Made by a program: the position numbers and the translations under genes. From PXAP01 sp964421595 (GTDB lineage: Bacteria; Bacteroidota; Bacteroidia; Bacteroidales; PUMT01), in NCBI GenBank assembly GCA_964421595.1, contig CAYQXY010000015.1:1-64000 (forward strand): a stretch of DNA of 64,000 nucleotides, given 5' to 3'. Below, piece by piece: positions 1 through 9,476 of the stretch (its first letter is position 1; each line of letters opens with the position of its first letter). Under the pieces are notes generated by a model. The model saw only the letters and a program-made list of their open reading frames with translations. It made no database searches and had not been told where the DNA came from.

Positions 1-3000
1 AACCAGTCGACGCCATTAACAGAATACTCATAACTACCTGTTCCGCCAAGCGGATTAGTTATCTCTATAATTCCGTTTCCTGCACCGAAGCATGTTACAT
101 CGACAGCTGAAATATCAGCCGAAAGCCTTTCCGGCTGGGTTAATTCAACCTGTCCGTAGTCAGTCCGGCAGCCATTATCATCCCTTACTGCAACATCATA
201 TAAGCTGGCAGAAAGGTTTGCAAAAGAACCGCCATTTTCAAAGAAGTCCACTCCATTAACAGAATACCAGATCGTACCAGTACCACCGGTTGCAGTAATT
301 GCAATACTTCCCGTTGTTCCCCCGAAGCAGACAATATGTCCCTGAACAACAGCTGTAATATCAAGCTCAGCCGGTTCTGAAATAGTAATATTAGCAATCT
401 CTGCAGGATCACAACCCCTGCTGTCGGTTACGCTGATACGGTAATCAGCACCAGCTGTCAGTCCCCCGAAAACCGCATGAGCAGGATAAACCGGTTCCTG
501 TGTTTCAATGAGGTTAAATCCGTCAAATAGAGTATAGACATAGCCGGGAGTCCCTCCCGAGGCCGAAGCGGTAATTGAACCACCACTGTCTCCAAAGCAC
601 TCATTATTGACAACCGTTTCAATATTAAGGGAAATTACCTCTGGTTCGGATACAATCAGCAGTCCCAGATCAATTTCACATGAAGGATGGTTCATATCCC
701 GTATAAGGGCAGTATAATTACCAGCAGCAAGATTGGCAAAAATCAAACCTGCCTGCCACGATACCCCGTCAATCGAAAATTCATATGATCCGGATCCGCC
801 TGCAAAATTGAAAAATTCAATACTGCCGTCTGTGCCATTAAAGCATGATGCCCCTGTGGCCAGAGTTTCGGCAAAAAGCACATCCGGCTCAAGTATATCA
901 AAGCTTCCAAGGTGCATCTGACAACTTGTTGCCGCAGCATCCCTCATCATTACCTGGTAATTGCCCGCTACCAGGCCGGTGAAGCTATTGCTGGCCGACC
1001 ATGATGCACCATTATTGACCGAATAGTGATAAACCCCGCTTCCGCCTGTCGCGCCGGTAATCTCTATTTCTCCATTGTTATTGCCATTACATACAGTCAC
1101 ATCAGTTTTTATAACAGAAGCAGCAAGTTCGTCAGGTTGCGTTAACTGAAATGCCGGATTAATAGTTGTCTCACATGCAGGGTTTGAAATACTTCTAACG
1201 CGCAGATCATATGTTCCCGCAGGCAGATTAATGAAGGTCCCGCCGGACTGGCCTGCAGTGCTGAAACCGGTAACCGAATACTGGTAAAATCCGGTGCCTC
1301 CAACTACATTGACAAAAGAAATACTCCCCGTTCCACCAAAACAGACAGGGTGAACAGCATCAATGTCTGCTGTGATCGGTGCGGGCTGTGTCAGAACAAG
1401 TGCACTGTTGATTACAAAAACACAGGCCGGGTTATCGGCATCCCTTATCTGTACATTATAGGTGCCGGCAGGAAGTGAAGTAAAATGCGGATCAAGTGAT
1501 GAAGTTGCCCAGCCATCAATAGTGTACTCATAATTCCCTGTAATTTCAGCCCAGCTCCCCAGTTGATCTGTAATTGATATCGTCCCGTTCGTCCAGCCAT
1601 AACATCCTGTAATATTTGTTGAGGAAGCTGTTGCAGAAAGTGCGGCTACCGGCTGGGTAATTGTTACAGGAACAGTGGTGGTGCAGCCATTGTCATCACG
1701 TATGGTAATTGTATGATCACCCGGGAGAAGGTTTTCAAAGGTACCTGATACCTGAAAATTGACTCCGTCAATGCTGTACTGGTATGGTGTCGTACCCTCG
1801 TTCCCTGCCACGGTCACGCTGCCATCACTGCCGTTATAACACGATACATTCGTCTGCGATACTACACTCCCTACAAGGGCAGCAGGTTCAGAAACGGTAA
1901 CATCAGCATCGACTGAACAACCATTGTTATCAACCACAGTAACCGTATAGTTACCGGCAATCAGTCCGGTGAAATTCCCCGATCCCTGTAATGCCCCTCC
2001 GTTGATCTGGTAACGGCGCGGATTTACACCTCCGCTGCTTGATGCCTGTATCTGGCCGTCATTCCCCCCAAAACAAGATACATCATTAACTGTATTGATA
2101 GTCAGGGTAACTGCAGTTGCAGGTTGGGTTATATTTACGGAAACATTCGATGTGCATCCAGGTGCATCTCTTACCGTTATATTATAGTTTCCGGCAGCCA
2201 GGTTGTCGAATGTCCCCGATCCCTGAAAATTCATCCCGTCTATGCTGTACTGGTATGGAGCCGTACCGTTGCTGCCCGCTACGGTCACGCTGCCATTATT
2301 TCCGCCGAAACACGATACATTGGTCTGCGATGCAATACTTCCGCCAAGGGCAGCTGCAGGCTGGGTAATAGTAACTGCAACAGGAAAGGTACATCCGTTA
2401 GCATCGCGAACCGTTACGGTGTAGCTTCCTGAAGTAAGGTTCTCAAAAGTACCGGAATCCTGGAAAGTAACACCGTCTGTGCTATACTGGTATGGAGCAG
2501 TGCCATTGCTGCCCGCTACGGTCACGCTGCCATCATTTCCGCCGAAACATGATACATTCGTCTGCGATGTAATACCCCCACCAAGGGCGGCTGCGGGCTG
2601 GGTGATTGTAACAGCAACAGGGAAGGTACATCCGTTTGAATCACGAACCGTTACTGTATAATTTCCTGAAGTAAGATTTTCAAAAGTACCGGAAACCTGG
2701 AAGGTAACCCCATCAATACTATACTGGTAAGGTGAAGTGCCATCATTGCCCGCCACCGTCACACTTCCGTCATTTCCATTAAAACAGGAAACGTTGGCCT
2801 GAGATACTATACTCCCGCCAAGGGCGACTAAAGGCTGTGTAATTGTAACAGCAACAGGAAAAGTACATCCGTTTGAATCACGAACCGTTACTGTATAATT
2901 TCCCGAAGTAAGGTTTTCAAAAGTACCGGAAACCTGGAAAGCACCACCGTTCAGACTGTACTGATATGGTGAAGTACCATTGCTTCCCGCTATGGTTACG

Positions 3001-4607
3001 CTGCCATCATTTCCACCAAAACATGATACATCTGACTGCGAATCAATACTTCCGCCAAGAGCAGCTGCAGGCTGGGTAATTGTAACAGCAACAGGGAAGG
3101 TACATCCGTTTGAATCACGAACGGTTACTGTATAACTTCCTGAAGTAAGATTTTCAAAAGTGCCTGAGCCCTGAAAGGTAATCCCATCAATACTGTACTG
3201 GTAAGGTGCAGTGCCGTCGTTTCCGGCCACCGTCACGCTGCCGTCATTACCGTTAAAACACGACACATTCGTCTGCGATGTAATACTCCCCCCAAGGGCG
3301 GCAGCCGGCTGGGTAATAATAACAGGAATATCGAAGGTACAACCATTGGCATCGCTAACCGTTACTGTATAATTTCCTGAAGCAAGGTTTTCAAAAGTAC
3401 CGGAAACCTGAAAAGTTAATCCATCAATACTATACTGGTATGATGGGGTGCCACCGGTACCGGCCACAGTTACACTGCCGTCATTGCCATTAAAACACGA
3501 AACACTTGTCTGCGATGTAATACTCCCCCCAGGAGCAGATGGCGGCTGGATAATCTGATCGTTATAGGCAAAGGTGCAATTGTTTGCATCGCGCACTGTC
3601 ACCGTGTAATCGCCTGCCGCAAGATTTTCGAATGTTCCTGAGACCTGGAAATCGACGCCATTCAGGCTGTACTGATAAGGAGCCACGCCACCTGTGCCCT
3701 GAGCAGTAAGACTGCCTGTGCTTTCGCCAAAACAAAGCACATTTATCTTCGATACAGTACTGCCTCCAACTGCAGAAGCAGGCTGGAGTATCACAACGGG
3801 ATCAAGAGGTGCAACACAGTCATCAGGATGGATTCCATCACGTACGCTAACTTCGTAGTTACCAGCGGGAAGGCCGTTAAAGACATTGCCGGACTGCCAT
3901 GGCATTCCGGTAACGCTGTATTCGTAACTCCCTGAACCTCCACTTTCACCAGAGATGATGATCGAACCGTTGCTGCCTTGAAAACAGGAAACATCTGTAT
4001 GAGAAACGGTGGCAGTGATTGTTGCAAAAACTTCAACCTGGAATGACTGGGAAACTTCACATCCCTTCTGGTCAACTAACTTGTACACCAGGTTGTGAAT
4101 TCCGATATCGTTCGACAGAAACACAGGATCGGCAACATCTGAAGGGCCTGCAAAAACATCTGAAGGAGTCCATTCATGAATGTAGCCTCCGTTGCCTCCA
4201 TCTGGATTTCCATAGAGCTGTCTTGGCGTGTTCTGGCAAATACTTGCAGGGTCAGGTTGTATAGAGGTAACCAAAGGCGCAGGCTGGTTAACAGCAACAG
4301 GAAATTGACTTACAACATCCAGTGTTGCATCCTGTACCTGGATTTGATAAAACTGATTTGCCTTTACACCGGTAAAGGTATGACTTGTGTTGGATGTTAT
4401 ATGCAGGCCATTACCTCCGAATCCTCCGTAATAATACTCATATGGCGGGATTCCTCCTGAAATTTCTATTGTAATAGTTCCGTTTGATTCACCGTTACAT
4501 ATTACCGGTTCAGTACTTACCGACACGATTTGAAACTGCCCATAGGCAGAATTAACGCAAAAAAGTAATAATATACTGAATATCAGCGATCGTAGAAGTT
4601 TATTCAT
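1..4607 (-). CDS. Giant surface protein built of SprB-type repeats (3' end outside window)
   Basis: The reverse strand is open from the ATG at 4607 to the left edge: 1535 codons, no stop seen in the stretches I translated. The first 24 residues form a signal peptide (MNKLLRSLIF followed by a hydrophobic run, ending near AYGQ). After an N-terminal region of about 270 residues come at least 14 units of about 79 residues. Each has the same plan: a Cys in a VSCFNGNDGS-like motif, a PYQYSIDG motif, FENL, GSYTVTVRDSNGC, then a TITQPA hinge. This matches the SprB repeat known from Flavobacterium gliding adhesins and other T9SS-exported proteins. The expected C-terminal sorting domain is outside the window. 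Function as a surface adhesin or gliding filament is inferred from the family. The intergenic region 4608-4948 must hold its promoter. Confidence 0.88.
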   Translation of the reverse strand, partial: MNKLLRSLIFSILLLFCVNSAYGQFQIVSVSTEPVICNGESNGTITIEISGGIPPYEYYYGGFGGNGLHITSNTSHTFTGVKANQFYQIQVQDATLDVVSQFPVAVNQPAPLVTSIQPDPASICQNTPRQLYGNPDGGNGGYIHEWTPSDVFAGPSDVADPVFLSNDIGIHNLVYKLVDQKGCEVSQSFQVEVFATITATVSHTDVSCFQGSNGSIIISGESGGSGSYEYSVTGMPWQSGNVFNGLPAGNYEVSVRDGIHPDDCVAPLDPVVILQPASAVGGSTVSKINVLCFGESTGSLTAQGTGGVAPYQYSLNGVDFQVSGTFENLAAGDYTVTVRDANNCTFAYNDQIIQPPSAPGGSITSQTSVSCFNGNDGSVTVAGTGGTPSYQYSIDGLTFQVSGTFENLASGNYTVTVSDANGCTFDIPVIITQPAAALGGSITSQTNVSCFNGNDGSVTVAGNDGTAPYQYSIDGITFQGSGTFENLTSGSYTVTVRDSNGCTFPVAVTITQPAAALGGSIDSQSDVSCFGGNDGSVTIAGSNGTSPYQYSLNGGAFQVSGTFENLTSGNYTVTVRDSNGCTFPVAVTITQPLVALGGSIVSQANVSCFNGNDGSVTVAGNDGTSPYQYSIDGVTFQVSGTFENLTSGNYTVTVRDSNGCTFPVAVTITQPAAALGGGITSQTNVSCFGGNDGSVTVAGSNGTAPYQYSTDGVTFQDSGTFENLTSGSYTVTVRDANGCTFPVAVTITQPAAALGGSIASQTNVSCFGGNNGSVTVAGSNGTAPYQYSIDGMNFQGSGTFDNLAAGNYNITVRDAPGCTSNVSVNITQPATAVTLTINTVNDVSCFGGNDGQIQASSSGGVNPRRYQINGGALQGSGNFTGLIAGNYTVTVVDNNGCSVDADVTVSEPAALVGSVVSQTNVSCYNGSDGSVTVAGNEGTTPYQYSIDGVNFQVSGTFENLLPGDHTITIRDDNGCTTTVPVTITQPVAALSATASSTNITGCYGWTNGTISITDQLGSWAEITGNYEYTIDGWATSSLDPHFTSLPAGTYNVQIRDADNPACVFVINSALVLTQPAPITADIDAVHPVCFGGTGSISFVNVVGGTGFYQYSVTGFSTAGQSGGTFINLPAGTYDLRVRSISNPACETTINPAFQLTQPDELAASVIKTDVTVCNGNNNGEIEITGATGGSGVYHYSVNNGASWSASNSFTGLVAGNYQVMMRDAAATSCQMHLGSFDILEPDVLFAETLATGASCFNGTDGSIEFFNFAGGSGSYEFSIDGVSWQAGLIFANLAAGNYTALIRDMNHPSCEIDLGLLIVSEPEVISLNIETVVNNECFGDSGGSITASASGGTPGYVYTLFDGFNLIETQEPVYPAHAVFGGLTAGADYRISVTDSRGCDPAEIANITISEPAELDITAVVQGHIVCFGGTTGSIAITATGGTGTIWYSVNGVDFFENGGSFANLSASLYDVAVRDDNGCRTDYGQVELTQPERLSADISAVDVTCFGAGNGIIEITNPLGGTGSYEYSVNGVDW
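1885..3780 (-). repeat. Tandem array of eight 237-bp in-frame repeats
   Basis: The hinge motif (plus-strand ggctgg/ggttgg variants) recurs at 1885, 2122, 2359, 2596, 2833, 3070, 3307, 3544 and 3781. That is exactly 237 bp, or 79 codons, each time. Units between about 2120 and 3540 are very similar at DNA level, including silent positions, while units to the left (spacings 234, 267 and 249 bp) are more diverged. This pattern suggests recent duplication or gene conversion in the centre of the array. Such an array can change length by recombination and can also be collapsed by short-read assembly. Confidence 0.9.
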
Positions 4608-4948
4608 ATATCAGGCATAGAGTGTTATATTCTTCCTTTCTGTACTTAAAACCGGCGGTAAGACAGAAGGTAAACGGTTTTACGGTTTGGAAACAATAAT
4701 GTTTCAATATCAGCCCAATATGCTTATATTAGTGGTTAATCTTCTAATTCGTTGACATGAAGATTCTTTTTGGCAGGATAACAGGTTTACAATATAGTAT
4801 TTTCACAAATGATTGTCAGGCACTCAAGGAAGCATCAGTTACCCGGATATCACCTTTATAATATGCATTTTACGCCTAACAACGACACTTGTATTACAGG
4901 TATTACCGAATACAATTTAAATAACGGTCGATAAGTTTATATAAGTGG
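4608..4948. other. Intergenic region upstream of the SprB-repeat gene
   Basis: This 341-bp stretch separates the start of the repeat protein gene from the stop codon of the upstream, co-oriented permease gene. It is AT-rich, with no open frame, RNA gene or clear hairpin that I could recognise. It should contain the promoter of the leftward repeat-protein gene, but I found no convincing TAnnTTTG element on the minus strand. Confidence 0.5.
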
Positions 4949-6193
4949 TCAGAGCTGTTCCGCACGGTTAAAGATACGCCTGGTAATGTAGCGTACCGGT
5001 ACAACAGCGGCAAGCAGGCCAATTAGAAGGACCGTAATGAACACATACAGAAAGTCGGGAGCCTGGACTTCAACCGGATAAGCATCAATAATAAACGCCC
5101 CGGTACCATAGAGTTTGACAATGCCGAACTCCATCTGGATAAATGCTATAAGGAATCCGAGAGCCAGTCCTGCCACGGCACCTACAATGGAGATCATCCA
5201 TCCTTCAAAAAGGAATATCTTCCTGATCATTTTTTCTGTTGCGCCAAGACTCTTCAGGACGACCAGATCCTTTTTCTTTTCCATGATAAGCATGGTGAGT
5301 GATCCGATAATATTAAAAGAAGCTACCAGGAGTATAAAACTCAGTATCAGAAAAATTGCCCACTTTTCAGTCTCCATCACCTTGTAGAGCCACTCATGCT
5401 GCTGATATCGGTTCAGTATGCTGAACTCATCACCAAGAACAGCCTGGATATCGGCAATTACTTCGCTTTCGCGGAAACCGGGAATGAGGCCCAGTTCAAT
5501 TGCACTCACCTCATTCTCATATTCAAGCAGGTCTCTGACAAATTCAATGGGAATGACAACATAGCTCAGATCGAACTCCTGTTCGACTGAAAATATACCA
5601 GACGGAAAGATCATCTTCCTGTTAAAAGCCCGTTCCGGATTCAAGGTAATTGAGCTGATCGTTGCAGTTCGCCGGGGAATATAAATATCAAGCGGGGTAA
5701 TGAAATTCAGTCCGACATTCAGTACGTTTGCCAGTCCGAGACCAATTACTGCGTAACTGTTATTGTTATCATCCCTTAACATTAAGCTACCGTCAATGAT
5801 CATTCTGTCGAGACCGCTGGTCATTGCATAATTCTGGCCAACACCCTTGAGGGTAGCAACATGCTGCCTGTCGCCGTACATTAACAAGGCATTTTCTTCA
5901 AGCACCTCGGTATAATATGCTACACCCGGATGGTTCATTACAGCCTCAAACCTGCTGTCACCCTCAGCTAAGAATGTTTTTCCCTCAACAAGGGTGATCT
6001 CTATTTCAGGATCAAATACACTGAACAGCGATTTAATCAGACTGTCAAATCCGTTAAAAACTGACAATATCACAATAAGTGCCATGGTGCCAATTGCTAC
6101 ACCAACAACAGAAATTGCAGATATAATATTTATCACATTTTGCGATTTTTTCGCAAGCAGGTAACGTCTGGCTATAAAAAACGGAAGGTTCAT
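4949..6193 (-). CDS. LolC/LolE-type ABC transporter permease (FtsX family)
   Basis: This 414-residue inner-membrane protein has the MacB/FtsX layout. A cytoplasmic start (MNLPFFIARRYLLAKKSQNV) is followed by a first membrane segment at about residues 20-45. A large periplasmic domain runs to about 270, and three C-terminal membrane segments lie near 275-300, 325-355 and 375-400. The start motif FIARRYL and the segment ISVVGVAIGTMALIVILSVF are typical of LolC/E lipoprotein-releasing permeases. The family moves outer-membrane lipoproteins out of the inner membrane with the LolD ATPase, which is not encoded nearby. It lies 268 bp downstream of the methyltransferase gene, in the same direction as rbfA; an rbfA-permease neighbourhood is common in Bacteroidota. 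Naming it LolC rather than LolE would be a guess. Confidence 0.88.
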   Translation of the reverse strand: MNLPFFIARRYLLAKKSQNVINIISAISVVGVAIGTMALIVILSVFNGFDSLIKSLFSVFDPEIEITLVEGKTFLAEGDSRFEAVMNHPGVAYYTEVLEENALLMYGDRQHVATLKGVGQNYAMTSGLDRMIIDGSLMLRDDNNNSYAVIGLGLANVLNVGLNFITPLDIYIPRRTATISSITLNPERAFNRKMIFPSGIFSVEQEFDLSYVVIPIEFVRDLLEYENEVSAIELGLIPGFRESEVIADIQAVLGDEFSILNRYQQHEWLYKVMETEKWAIFLILSFILLVASFNIIGSLTMLIMEKKKDLVVLKSLGATEKMIRKIFLFEGWMISIVGAVAGLALGFLIAFIQMEFGIVKLYGTGAFIIDAYPVEVQAPDFLYVFITVLLIGLLAAVVPVRYITRRIFNRAEQL

Positions 6194-6461
6194 CCGGAAA
6201 AAGTGCTGTTATTATATTTATTATAAGTAAGAAACATATCAAATTCAGTAATTACCACGCATAGATCGCATCTGTTGACCTCTTAATATGCGTACTGGCT
6301 TATAAAATAATATTCAATGTCATATATCCTGCAAGTAATTGAAATTTGTACTTCTAACCAGATGATCCCGCATCCTTAATACATAACTTGTTGTGATTCA
6401 TAGTGCCGTGCAAAATTCATCTAAATTATCCATGTCAGGTGGTGGCGAACTGAACTGTCAG

Positions 6462-7271
6462 TTATTTTACCGCTTTAACAATCAATCCCGTCCCTGAATC
6501 GTTTTTGCTGTGAATATCAAAATAATTCAGCAGAAGGGCAAATGGAAAAGTCACAATATAATAAAACGGAAGTACCAGAAAAAACAACTTTCCCATGTTG
6601 AGCATCTTTATAGGGTATTTCATTGACAACCGCCATGACAACTGTCCGTAACGTCCGTACGAATATCTTGCTTCCACCCGGCTGAAGCCGGCCGACAAAA
6701 GCTTTTCAGTTATCTCATCACTGCCGTAGCCATCTCTCACGTGTTCGCCTATAAAAGAGGTTTCACCTTCATCGTGTACATCCGACCCACCCTTGTCAGA
6801 TGGCGTTGAGATTATAAGGATACCGCCGGGTTTCAATGAATTGCAAAGATTTCCCATAACGCCGGTATCATCCTTTATATGCTCAAGCACATCTACGCAT
6901 AAGGCCAGGTTGTATGTCAGCGGTTCAGAAAAAGTATTGAGATCGGCCTTCTCGAAACGGACTCTCCCTCCCGATCTCCCAGCGCCGAAAAAGCGTTCGC
7001 ATATCGCAAGTTCATCAGCCTTTACATCAACACCTTTAATGCTAAATTTTCCGCGAAGACGGGACATAAAATAAACATACTGTCCGAAACCTGAGCCGGC
7101 ATCAAGTATCGAGGCATTTTCGGGAGCTGTTTCAGCCCACTTTCGCACTTCCCTTCTTACATACCACGATCTGAGCAGTAATATGTCAAGCAGCTTGTAA
7201 AACAGTATGCGGGCCGCACTGCAACAGTTAAAAATATATCCGGTTTGTCTTTTAATGGGATCGTAATCCAT
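6462..7271 (-). CDS. Class I SAM-dependent methyltransferase, membrane-associated
   Basis: The 269-residue protein has a Rossmann methyltransferase core. Motif I (ILDAGSGFGQYVYFM) lies at about residues 54-69, an acidic ribose-binding strand (GVDVKADEL) follows, and then come the LCVDVLEHIKDD and LKPGGILIISTPS motifs. This is the Methyltransf_11 type. The C-terminal 45 residues contain one or two strongly hydrophobic stretches (FFLVLPFYYIVTFPFALLL), so the enzyme may sit on the inner membrane and act on a lipid or membrane-bound substrate. The ATG at 7271 is 12 bp past the rbfA stop, so the two genes are probably cotranscribed. The substrate cannot be read from the sequence. Confidence 0.85.
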   Translation of the reverse strand: MDYDPIKRQTGYIFNCCSAARILFYKLLDILLLRSWYVRREVRKWAETAPENASILDAGSGFGQYVYFMSRLRGKFSIKGVDVKADELAICERFFGAGRSGGRVRFEKADLNTFSEPLTYNLALCVDVLEHIKDDTGVMGNLCNSLKPGGILIISTPSDKGGSDVHDEGETSFIGEHVRDGYGSDEITEKLLSAGFSRVEARYSYGRYGQLSWRLSMKYPIKMLNMGKLFFLVLPFYYIVTFPFALLLNYFDIHSKNDSGTGLIVKAVK

Positions 7272-7283
7272 AACTAGCGAAGA

Positions 7284-7619
7284 TCATTTCAGCAGGTCAT
7301 CAATCTTATTGGCATAATCCATGCTGTCGTCAATATAAAAGATAAGTTCGGGAACAAGTCTGAGTTGATTCCTGACCCGTTGTCCGAGTTCATACCTGAT
7401 TGTCTTAACCTGGAGGTTAATCGTCTCAAAAAGCTCCTGCTGCCTTTCAGGCGGGAAGAGGCTCAGATAAACCTTTGCCAGTGCCAGGTCGGGAGTGACC
7501 CTCACCACGGTAACAGAAATCATCCCTCCGCCGAAAAGGTTGTTCCCCTGCTTCTGGAAAATGTCAGCCAGTTCCTTCTGAATCAGTTTTGATACCTTAC
7601 TTTGTCTTTGAGTTTCCAT
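7284..7619 (-). CDS. rbfA: Ribosome-binding factor A
   Basis: RbfA is a small KH-fold protein that binds the 30S subunit and helps mature the 5' end of 16S rRNA, notably in the cold. The start METQRQSKVSKLIQKELADIF, the middle ISVTVVRVTPDLALAKVYLSLF and the end LRLVPELIFYIDDSMDYANKIDDLL fit the family along its whole length. The longest frame begins at a TTG at 7646. I chose the ATG at 7619, giving 111 residues, because the family begins with this RQxKVxxLIQ motif. It is the first gene of a leftward group with the methyltransferase 12 bp downstream. A TATCTTTG -7 element lies 74 bp upstream. Confidence 0.93.
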   Translation of the reverse strand: METQRQSKVSKLIQKELADIFQKQGNNLFGGGMISVTVVRVTPDLALAKVYLSLFPPERQQELFETINLQVKTIRYELGQRVRNQLRLVPELIFYIDDSMDYANKIDDLLK

Positions 7620-8215
7620 GATGCCGGTTTTAAATGCCAGTATCAACCCGGCAGGCCTGCACGCAGATCTGCCAGGTTTTTATCTGTGACTGCAAAGATA
7701 ATCCTATTATGTTACTTCTTCCGGAAACCTGATGAAGAAAGGAGATTTTTTTCAAAAGGCCGGAACCGGACCTTGATTGAAGTTCAAAGCCATAGAATCT
7801 AAATGTTTCCGTTTATAACGATTATCTTTTTCGGGGAACCGACGCTGTTATTCATTGTTTTTGCGATTACCTTCTAAGAGCATCTGGCTGTTTCTTAAAA
7901 ACATAACCTCCCCTTTCAGAGAAGATCTCCCTCCGTGTGGCGTTATTTGAAAGAATGATTATTCAGTAATTTCCAGACAAAATCGAATCCGGGCTTGTTC
8001 CTGATGATATTCCTTGTGAGATGATTATAGACACCCTTTGTTAAAATTAAGTCACGAGTTTTGCCATTATTTGTTAATTTTGTGGCACCATAATGGTATA
8101 TCCCTGAGTCTGTCAGATCCCTTGCAGGTCTCAGGCCGGCAAAAGGCGGTTTACAAAAGTAAATCATTAAATACCTCAGGATAGTTATAATATTAAAAAT
8201 TTAAGAAACTGAATA
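7620..8215. other. Divergent intergenic region between rbfA and trpS
   Basis: About 600 bp without a convincing gene. It should hold the promoters of the leftward rbfA group and of rightward trpS. A TAATTTTG element on the plus strand at 8075-8082 could serve trpS, 134 bp before its ATG, but no -33 element is properly spaced. A 74-codon open frame on the minus strand (7943-8167) has no recognisable domain or signal and I do not call it. No tRNA or structured RNA was seen. Confidence 0.5.
7693..7700 (-). promoter_or_regulatory. Candidate -7 element for rbfA
   Basis: The minus strand reads TATCTTTG, a full match to the Bacteroidota -7 consensus TAnnTTTG. It lies 74 bp upstream of the rbfA ATG. 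No clear -33 TTTG was found at the usual distance, so the call rests on the -7 element alone. Confidence 0.4.
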
Positions 8216-9205
8216 ATGGATATAGTAGTAAGTGGAATACGGTCAACGGGAAATCTGCACCTGGGCAATTATTTCGGAGCGCTCAGGAATTTTACACGCA
8301 TGCAGCATGAAAACAAGTGTTTTTTCTTTATAGCCGACTATCACTCACTTACCACACATCCGACACCCGCCAACCTGCACAGCAATGTTAAACAGGTCCT
8401 TGCAGAATACCTGGCCTGCGGACTTGATCCGAAAATTGCAACCATCTATTTGCAGAGTGATGTTCAGGAAGTTACAGAGCTTTACCTGCTGCTGAATATG
8501 ATTGCATATACCGGTGAGCTTGAGCGAACCACAACCTTCAAGGAGAAAGTACGTAATCAGCCTGACAATGTGAATGCCGGACTGCTTACCTATCCTGTGC
8601 TTATGGCTGCCGATATAATCATCCACAAGGCTGCAAGGGTGCCTGTAGGAAAGGACCAGCAGCCCCACCTGGAGATTACAAGGAAATTTGCCCGCCGCTT
8701 CAATAATATGTATAAAACAGAATATTTTCCTGAGCCGGAAGCTTACAATTTCGGAGAGAAACTTGTTAAGATTCCCGGACTGGATGGCAGTGGGAAAATG
8801 GGTAAATCAGAAGGCAACGGCATCTTCCTGTCAGATGATGAAAAAAGCATCCGCAAAAAAGTTATGCGTGCAGTAACCGATGCCGGACCCGTCGTTCCAA
8901 ACCAGGAAATGGCCGAACCTGTGAAGAACCTGTTTAAAATCATGGAGTTTGTCAGCAATCCGGAAACAATAATTCACTTTAAAGATCAGTACAACAACTG
9001 CAGTATCCGGTACGGTGATCTGAAAAAGCAACTTGCCGATGACCTTGTTACTTTTGTGAAACCGATAAGTGAGCGGATCAAAGAGATTCTTTCAGATGAT
9101 GACTATATGAGAAAAGTTGTAAGGAACGGTGCAGAGAAAGCAAAGGTCAGTGCCTCTCAAACAATACGTGAGGTAAGGGAGATAATAGGTTTTAAACCAT
9201 TCTGA
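8216..9205 (+). CDS. trpS: Tryptophanyl-tRNA synthetase
   Basis: This class I aminoacyl-tRNA synthetase charges tRNA-Trp in the cytoplasm. The 329-residue length is normal for bacterial TrpRS. The HIGH signature appears as GNLHLGN at residues 13-19. The KMSKS loop appears as KMGKS at 194-198, inside GLDGSGKMGKSEGNGIFL. Other family motifs are FFIADYHSLTTHPTP and VGKDQQPHLEITR. The start MDIVVSGIRSTG leads directly into the first strand of the Rossmann fold, so the ATG at 8216 is secure. It is a single gene, convergent with the ZIP transporter gene. A 7-bp inverted repeat (CTGAAAG/CTTTCAG, 9202-9222) overlaps its stop codon but lacks a T-run. Confidence 0.97.
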   Translation: MDIVVSGIRSTGNLHLGNYFGALRNFTRMQHENKCFFFIADYHSLTTHPTPANLHSNVKQVLAEYLACGLDPKIATIYLQSDVQEVTELYLLLNMIAYTGELERTTTFKEKVRNQPDNVNAGLLTYPVLMAADIIIHKAARVPVGKDQQPHLEITRKFARRFNNMYKTEYFPEPEAYNFGEKLVKIPGLDGSGKMGKSEGNGIFLSDDEKSIRKKVMRAVTDAGPVVPNQEMAEPVKNLFKIMEFVSNPETIIHFKDQYNNCSIRYGDLKKQLADDLVTFVKPISERIKEILSDDDYMRKVVRNGAEKAKVSASQTIREVREIIGFKPF

Positions 9206-9476
9206 AAGCTTAAACCTTTCAGTCAATGAAACTAAAAAGCCCCGGTATTGAAAGCACTGCAGACTCTGGTAATTTTTTAATTCTTCTTACTGAGCATATC
9301 GGTATACCAGATAGCTTGCCAGAAAACAACCAGTTTTTTAAATTTGTAAGTAGTATTCCGGAATGCCATTAATTACATGCACTTCGTCCTTCATTCATGT
9401 CAATATGATAAAAGCCGGTTACCGGTAATTAAATATTCTGGTTTGCATGATTTCAATTGCGGAATCAGATTACTGG

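Noticed and set aside
1885..3780. Regular spacing suggestive of a CRISPR-like array
   Set aside because: The 237-bp unit is wholly coding, keeps the reading frame and encodes an SprB-type domain; there are no short repeats with unique spacers.
185..4460. Many short open frames on both strands inside 1-4607
   Set aside because: They are other-frame readings of the repeat-coding region, recur with the 237-bp period and show no independent features.
7943..8167. 74-codon open frame on the minus strand before trpS
   Set aside because: No domain, signal peptide or start context, and it covers a region where trpS and rbfA promoters should lie.
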